From assembly GCA_944389545.1 (NCBI GenBank), contig CALXMT010000003.1, positions 1 through 64,000 of the forward strand: a stretch of 64,000 nt of DNA, written 5' to 3'. Positions 59,916 to 64,000 of this stretch are shown one piece after another. Both the position numbers and the translations under genes were made by a program. The notes under the pieces are model-generated. The model made no database searches, was not told the DNA's origin, and saw only the letters and a program-made list of their open reading frames with translations. Origin of the DNA: an uncultured Kiritimatiellota bacterium (GTDB taxonomy: Bacteria; Verrucomicrobiota; Kiritimatiellia; RFP12; DVOR01). Numbering within the stretch: the first letter of the stretch is position 1; each line of letters opens with the position of its first letter.

Positions 59916-60773
59916 TCAGTCGTGAATCTTCCACTGATTCGCGCCGATGGCCGTCTCAAGCGCGGTGGGGTCTTCGGCTTCCGTGTGCCCCATATCGAGT
60001 TGGGCAATGGCGGCCATCTCTTCATCTGTCAAAGAAAAGTCCCAGACGTTGAAGTTCTCTTCGATACGGGCTTTCTTCACCGATTTCGGAATGACGGCGA
60101 CGCCTCGTTGCACATTCCAACGAATCGCCACCTGGCTGATGCTCTTGCCGTGTTTCTTCGCGATGGCTCCCAAGACCTCATTGGAGAAGATGTCGAAGCG
60201 ACCGTGCGCCAATGGGCTCCAAGCCTCCGGTTGCACCCCGAAGGACTTCATGTTCGCGATGGCATCGCCCTGCTGATAGAATGGGTGCATCTCCACTTGG
60301 CACACCGCCGGCTTGATTCGTACGTTCATGCACAGGTCTGCCAAGCGTGCCGGATAGAAGTTGCATACGCCGATCGCCCGAATCTTGCCGGCCTCGTAGA
60401 GCTCTTCCATCGCCCGCCACGACCCATAATAGTCGCCAAAAGGCACGTGGACGAGATACATGTCCAGATAATCAAGGCCCAACTTCTCCAGCGAGAGTTG
60501 GAAGGCCTTCTTGGTGTTCTCATAGCCCGCATCTTGCGCCCAGAACTTGGTGGTGACGAAGCGTTCTTCGCGGGGCAGGCCACTCTTCTTGATTGCCCGC
60601 CCCACGGTCTCTTCGTTGAAATAGACGGTCGCGGTGTCGATCATCCGGTATCCGGCCTCAAGCGCATCCAAAATAACCCGCTCGCCGGCCTCCCCGTTTT
60701 CGATTTCCATCACGCCAAGACCGATCAAAGGCATCGCAACGCCGTTGTTCAATATCGTGTGTTCCATCTGCAT
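59916..60773 (-). CDS. Aldo/keto reductase
   Basis: NADPH-dependent carbonyl reductase with a (beta/alpha)8 barrel, cytoplasmic. The 285-aa protein has the catalytic tetrad Asp46 (GYRMIDTATVY), Tyr51, Lys76 (VTTKFW) and His109 (YLVHVPFG), plus the cofactor block IPKSVKKARIEEN near residue 230. GVCNFYPARLADL marks the AKR fold. The substrate is unknown; related enzymes act on 2,5-diketo-gluconate or methylglyoxal. An ATG at 60767 is an alternative start with better spacing from AAAGG. Confidence 0.95.
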   Translation of the reverse strand: MQMEHTILNNGVAMPLIGLGVMEIENGEAGERVILDALEAGYRMIDTATVYFNEETVGRAIKKSGLPREERFVTTKFWAQDAGYENTKKAFQLSLEKLGLDYLDMYLVHVPFGDYYGSWRAMEELYEAGKIRAIGVCNFYPARLADLCMNVRIKPAVCQVEMHPFYQQGDAIANMKSFGVQPEAWSPLAHGRFDIFSNEVLGAIAKKHGKSISQVAIRWNVQRGVAVIPKSVKKARIEENFNVWDFSLTDEEMAAIAQLDMGHTEAEDPTALETAIGANQWKIHD

Positions 60774-60867
60774 AGACCTTTCATGATACTGTTGCGCATA
60801 CCGTACACCTTTGTCTGGACTCTAGGTCAAGCCGGATTTGTTGAGCATCGGGCTGCCGGCGGAGGTT

Positions 60868-60876
60868 TGCTATAAT
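60868..60876 (+). promoter_or_regulatory. Extended -10 promoter (TGCTATAAT) of cysK
   Basis: TGCTATAAT is 19 nt before the ATG at 60896, with AAAAGGAGG in the leader. Consensus -10 and consensus ribosome-binding site suggest strong expression. Confidence 0.7.
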
Positions 60877-60895
60877 GAGGGAAAAGGAGGCCAAG

Positions 60896-61813
60896 ATGGC
60901 AGTCTATGATTCTGTATTGGAAGCGGTCGGGCGGACGCCTTTGGTGCGTCTGAGCCGTTTCAACGATGGCAAGGCCGAGCTCTTCGCGAAGGTCGAGGGG
61001 CGCAACCCCGGCGGGAGCGTCAAGGACCGCGTGGGCGTGGCGATGATTGAGGCGGCGGAACGCGCCGGCGCGCTCGCCCCCGGCGGACTCATCATCGAGC
61101 CGACCAGCGGCAACACGGGCATCGGTCTGGCCATGGCCGCCGCCGTCAAGGGCTACCGTCTGATTCTCACCATGCCCGAGACCATGAGCGTGGAGCGGCG
61201 CAAGCTCCTGGCGGCCTACGGCGCCGAGCTGGTCCTCACCCCCGGCGCCAAGGGCATGGCCGGCGCCATCGTCGAGGCCGAGCGTCTGCACGCGGCCAAT
61301 CCGGGCAGCATCATCCCCCAGCAGTTTGAGAATCCCGCCAACCCCGCGGCGCACGAGGCCTCCACCGGCCCCGAGATTCTGGAAGATCTCGGCGGCGCGC
61401 CGGATGTCTTCGTGGCGGGCGTGGGCACCGGCGGCACGCTCACCGGCGTGGGCCGCGTCCTGCGCCGTGCCAACCCCGCGGTCGAATTGGTCGCCGTGGA
61501 GCCCGACGCCTCCGCCGTCCTCAGCGGCAAACCCGCCGGCCCGCACAAACTGCAAGGCATCGGCGCGGGCTTCGTGCCCAAGACGCTCGACCGGGACCTG
61601 GTGAGCCGCGTGATCCCCGTCTCCGCCGAGGAGGCCGGCGCCGCCGCCCGGGCCTGCGCGCGTTCCGAAGGCTTGCTTGTCGGTATTTCCGGCGGCGCCG
61701 CGCTCCATGCCGCGCGCCAGCTCGCCCGCGACCCGGCCTACGCCGGCAAACGCATCGTTGTTCTCCTGCCGGACTCCGGCGACCGCTACCTCTCCACCTG
61801 GCTGTGGGAGTAG
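60896..61813 (+). CDS. cysK: Cysteine synthase A (O-acetylserine sulfhydrylase)
   Basis: PLP enzyme making cysteine from O-acetylserine and sulfide. 305 aa, a normal length. It shows GRTPLVRLSRF, the PLP lysine in NPGGSVKDR (Lys43), substrate loop PTSGNTGIG, QQFENPANPAAHEASTGPEI, VGTGGTLTGVGR and GISGGAALHAA. The ATG at 60896 has AAAGGAGG five nt upstream; a start at 60875 would lie almost on the -10 and is rejected. Monocistronic. Confidence 0.96.
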   Translation: MAVYDSVLEAVGRTPLVRLSRFNDGKAELFAKVEGRNPGGSVKDRVGVAMIEAAERAGALAPGGLIIEPTSGNTGIGLAMAAAVKGYRLILTMPETMSVERRKLLAAYGAELVLTPGAKGMAGAIVEAERLHAANPGSIIPQQFENPANPAAHEASTGPEILEDLGGAPDVFVAGVGTGGTLTGVGRVLRRANPAVELVAVEPDASAVLSGKPAGPHKLQGIGAGFVPKTLDRDLVSRVIPVSAEEAGAAARACARSEGLLVGISGGAALHAARQLARDPAYAGKRIVVLLPDSGDRYLSTWLWE

Positions 61814-62081
61814 GGGCGGCTTGCGCCGCCCCGGAGAACGGAGAACGGAAAACGGAGAACGGAACGCGCGGCAAGCGCGCGACGGAGTGTGCGTTGTATG
61901 AAGCGGCGAAGCCGCCGTCCTAGTTGTCCTATGGGTCCTAATCGTCTTACCGCGTTGCTTTTCAGGAAAACGCTAGAAACGCAAGGGATGGGTACGGTAG
62001 AGAGGCCCGTAGGGCCGAACGGTGAAGTGCCCAGGCCCTTGCGTTCCTTGATGTCTTCGTGGAAAACTTCCCCGGGCTTTT
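61814..62081. repeat. Intergenic repeat mosaic after cysK
   Basis: GGGGCGGC-TTGC-GCCGCCCC begins directly at the cysK stop codon, then GGAGAAC/GGAAAAC heptads, a CGCGCGGCAAGCGCGCG hairpin, a GGCGAAGCC hairpin, a TCCTA 9-mer array (61913-61951) and an inverted 110-bp element (61959-62067). No gene. Confidence 0.75.
61959..62067 (-). repeat. 110-bp intergenic repeat family, copy 5
   Basis: Begins TTTTCAGGAAAACG, contains CGCAAGGGATGGGTACGG, GGCCCGTAGGGCC and GAACGGTGAAGTGCC, and ends CTTCGTGGAAAAC. Inverted like the copy at 53741. Confidence 0.8.
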
Positions 62082-62090
62082 TGGTAGCAT
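62082..62090 (+). promoter_or_regulatory. Extended -10 promoter (TGGTAGCAT)
   Basis: TGGTAGCAT ends 9 nt before the ATG at 62100. AAAGG directly before the ATG is too close to be an optimal ribosome-binding site. Confidence 0.5.
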
Positions 62091-62099
62091 ATAAAGGTT

Positions 62100-62543
62100 A
62101 TGGTGCTTTATCTGATTCGTCATGGGACGTACGCCTCGGGGGAGATAGACCCGGGGCTTTCGCCGTTCGGCGAGGCGCAGGCGCGGGCCGCGGGGCGTTT
62201 CCTGCGGGCGCAGGGGGCGCGGCCGGAGGTCGTGCTGACAAGCGGTTATCGACGGGCGCGGGAGACCGCGGCGCTCATCCAGGAAGAACTGGGGACGACG
62301 CTTGACCCGGTGGAAAGCCGCGACTTCTCGCCCTCCGGCGACGCGGAGACGATGCGCGCGATTCTCGAGGGCTTGGGTGCGAACGAGACGCTCGTGGTGG
62401 GCCATATGTGCTCGATCGGGGAGTTGGCGTGGACGCTTTGCGCGGCGGCGCCCCATGTTTTCGGCACGTGCATGATTGTGGCGCTGGAGCGCCAAGACAA
62501 CGACTGGCGTCTGCTTTGGGCGCAACGGATGGAGACGGTATGA
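62100..62543 (+). CDS. Histidine phosphatase, SixA-like
   Basis: 147 aa. The active-site RHG motif is in VLYLIRHGTYASG (residues 2-14), with LSPFGEAQARAAGRFL, SGYRRARETAALI, and the second catalytic His in LVVGHMCSIGEL. Length and pattern fit SixA-type phosphohistidine phosphatases rather than phosphoglycerate mutase. It overlaps the transporter gene by ATGA. Natural substrate unknown; SixA dephosphorylates PTS-related phosphohistidine in E. coli. Confidence 0.9.
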   Translation: MVLYLIRHGTYASGEIDPGLSPFGEAQARAAGRFLRAQGARPEVVLTSGYRRARETAALIQEELGTTLDPVESRDFSPSGDAETMRAILEGLGANETLVVGHMCSIGELAWTLCAAAPHVFGTCMIVALERQDNDWRLLWAQRMETV

Positions 62544-63919
62544 GCGAGGGTAAACGCGAATCGTTGGCGACGAGTCTGGGCTTCCTGCTGGTGTCGGCAG
62601 GGTGCGCCGTGGGGTTGGGGAACGTGTGGCGTTTCCCTTACATCGTGGGCGAGGGCGGTGGCGCGCTCTTCGTGCTGATGTACATCGTCTTCTTGTTGAT
62701 GTTTGGTCTGCCGATGATGGTGGCGGAGTTCTCGATTGGCCGCGCGGCGCAACGTTCGCTGGCGACGGCCTACACGGTGCTGACGCCGCGTCCGGGGCCG
62801 TATCGGGCCATCTCGAAGGCGCAAATCGCGGGCAACTGGTTGCTGATGATGTATTACACCACGGTGGCGGGCTGGATGCTGGCCTATCCGGTGGCGCTGT
62901 TGTGCGGGTGGTTCGACTTCGGCGACCCGGAGGGGTTCTTTGGGTCCTTCACCGGCAATGCGACGGCGCAACTCTTCTGGATGGCGGTGGTGTGCCTCTT
63001 CGGTTTCGGCGTCTGCGCGCTGGGGTTGGAGAAGGGCGTGGAGAGCGCGAGTAAGAAGATGATGGCGGCGCTCTTTGTGCTTCTCTTCTGTCTGGCGGGT
63101 TATGCGCTGACGCTCGACGGCGCCGGCGCGGGCTTGAAGTTCTACCTGATGCCCTCGCTTGAGCCGCTCAAGGAGCGTCCGCTCTTCGACATCGTCTTCG
63201 ACGCGCTGGGACAGAGCTTCTTCACGTTGTCGCTGGGCATCGGCTCGATGGCCATCTTCGGCAGTTACACCTCGCGGCGCTACACGCTTCCCGGGGAGTC
63301 GGCGAAGATCATCGGCATCGACACCTCCGTGGCCTTGCTCTCGGGCCTCATCATCTTCCCGGCGTGTTTCGCCTACGACGTCCGCCCGGACCAAGGGCCG
63401 GACCTCATCTTCATCACGCTCCCCAAGGTCTTTGCGCAGATGCCCCATGGACTGGGCGTTTGGGTGGGGTCGGCCTTCTTCGTGCTGTTGGCGTTGGCGG
63501 CGCTCACCACGGTCATCGCGGTCTTTGAGAACATCATCGCCATGACGATGGAGGCGCGCCAGTGCACGCGCCACAAGGCCATCAAGCGCAACGCGCCAAT
63601 CCTCTTCCTCCTCTCGATTCCCTGTGCGCTGGGCTTCAACCTGCTCTCCTTCATCAAGCCGCTTGGCGAAAAGAGCACCATCATGGACCTGGAGGACTTC
63701 TTGGTCTCGAACGTTGCTCTGCCGCTGGGTTCCTTGGCCGTGCTCATCTTCTGCACCAGCCGCCGCTACTGGGGGTGGAACAACTTCCTGAAGGAAGCCA
63801 ACACGGGGCGCGGCCTGCGCTTTGCCAACGCCCTGCGCATCTACATGACCTACATCCTGCCCACCATCCTGGTGGTGGTCTTTGTGTTGGGTATTTACGT
63901 CAAGTTCTTCCGTTCGTGA
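62540..63919 (+). CDS. Sodium-dependent transporter, NSS (SNF) family
   Basis: Inner-membrane Na+-coupled symporter of the LeuT fold, 459 aa, 11-12 spans. The N-terminus FLLVSAGCAVGLGNVWRFPYIVGEGGGALFVLMYI carries the family signature for span 1 and its sodium/substrate break. DALGQSFFTLSLGIGSMAIFGSY is span 6, which holds the second unwound region. Bacterial members carry amino acids; the substrate here is not determinable. It is translationally coupled to the SixA-like gene. Confidence 0.94.
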   Translation: MSEGKRESLATSLGFLLVSAGCAVGLGNVWRFPYIVGEGGGALFVLMYIVFLLMFGLPMMVAEFSIGRAAQRSLATAYTVLTPRPGPYRAISKAQIAGNWLLMMYYTTVAGWMLAYPVALLCGWFDFGDPEGFFGSFTGNATAQLFWMAVVCLFGFGVCALGLEKGVESASKKMMAALFVLLFCLAGYALTLDGAGAGLKFYLMPSLEPLKERPLFDIVFDALGQSFFTLSLGIGSMAIFGSYTSRRYTLPGESAKIIGIDTSVALLSGLIIFPACFAYDVRPDQGPDLIFITLPKVFAQMPHGLGVWVGSAFFVLLALAALTTVIAVFENIIAMTMEARQCTRHKAIKRNAPILFLLSIPCALGFNLLSFIKPLGEKSTIMDLEDFLVSNVALPLGSLAVLIFCTSRRYWGWNNFLKEANTGRGLRFANALRIYMTYILPTILVVVFVLGIYVKFFRS

Positions 63920-63920
63920 T

Positions 63921-64000
63921 ATGCGTCTGCGTCGAAACTTTCTCTTCTCCTTCCTCTTCCTGCCGCGCACGCCCGCGCCGATCCGCGCCCGCGTGGCCAT
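63921..64000 (+). CDS. Partial reading frame running off the window edge
   Basis: The ATG at 63921, one base after the transporter stop codon, opens a frame that stays open to the end (MRLRRNFLFSFLFLPR...). Tight spacing suggests a third operon gene. Too short to name; a basic, hydrophobic N-terminus could be a signal or membrane segment. Confidence 0.4.
   Translation, partial: MRLRRNFLFSFLFLPRTPAPIRARVA

Overview
The window is GC-rich bacterial chromosome with long intergenic gaps. Its makeup suggests a Gram-negative member of the PVC group, most likely a gut- or rumen-type Verrucomicrobiota/Kiritimatiellota relative. The reasons are an outer-membrane lipoprotein pathway (Lnt) and many lipoproteins, large secreted multi-domain proteins, a small Arg/Lys-rich gene directly after tsf, and intergenic DNA built from short repeat families. 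The lineage is an inference from general character; no rRNA or marker tree was available.

Layout. 1-2.7 kb: HpaII-type restriction-modification operon with a Vsr-like repair nuclease. 3.5-6.3 kb: tRNA-Thr, an MBL-fold hydrolase and a secreted C10-type cysteine peptidase. 6.8-9.1 kb: pyrH-frr and a membrane protein with a repeated KTIKLK motif. 9.0-10.2 kb: an AT-rich lipoprotein gene lying between two 144-bp copies of the pyrH 5' region. 11.4-16.8 kb: secreted TPR protein, an OppC/YejE-like permease with a large repeat insertion, and an OppD-like ATPase. 17.1-22.4 kb: uup, a glycogen-binding-like protein with a histone-H1-like tail, and rpsB-tsf-small basic protein. 22.6-25.1 kb: mutS. 25.9-35.2 kb: parvulin-type foldase, two GT-C-like membrane glycosyltransferases, and an apolipoprotein N-acyltransferase fused to a long TPR region. 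36.4-45.3 kb: a consensus promoter, a structured leader RNA, then five closely packed genes: a protein with weak uracil-DNA-glycosylase resemblance, a leucine-rich-repeat protein, a 1497-residue dockerin-bearing scaffold, a cohesin-like protein and an outer-membrane barrel. 45.6-48.1 kb: accessory AAA ATPase and DUF3800 genes. 48.4-53.6 kb: PEGA-like lipoprotein, valS, a frameshifted secreted protein and tRNA-Met/tRNA-Asn. 53.9-64 kb: housekeeping and metabolic genes (flavin reductase, radical SAM, phosphohexomutase, RlmI-like methyltransferase, rph, aldo/keto reductase, cysK, SixA-like phosphatase, NSS transporter).

Three things stand out. First, the 36.4-45.3 kb operon looks like a cohesin/dockerin surface assembly behind a structured RNA leader. 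Second, the gaps are a mosaic of repeat modules: a MITE-like element of about 330 bp in four near-full copies, hairpins whose two arms change together and which precede a GGAGAAC heptad, a 110-bp family, and 7-10-bp tandem motifs. Third, many promoters have an extended -10 (TGNTATAMT), several only 6-9 nt from the start codon, so leaderless or near-leaderless transcripts are likely.

No CRISPR array, rRNA operon, phage structural gene or transposase gene was seen.
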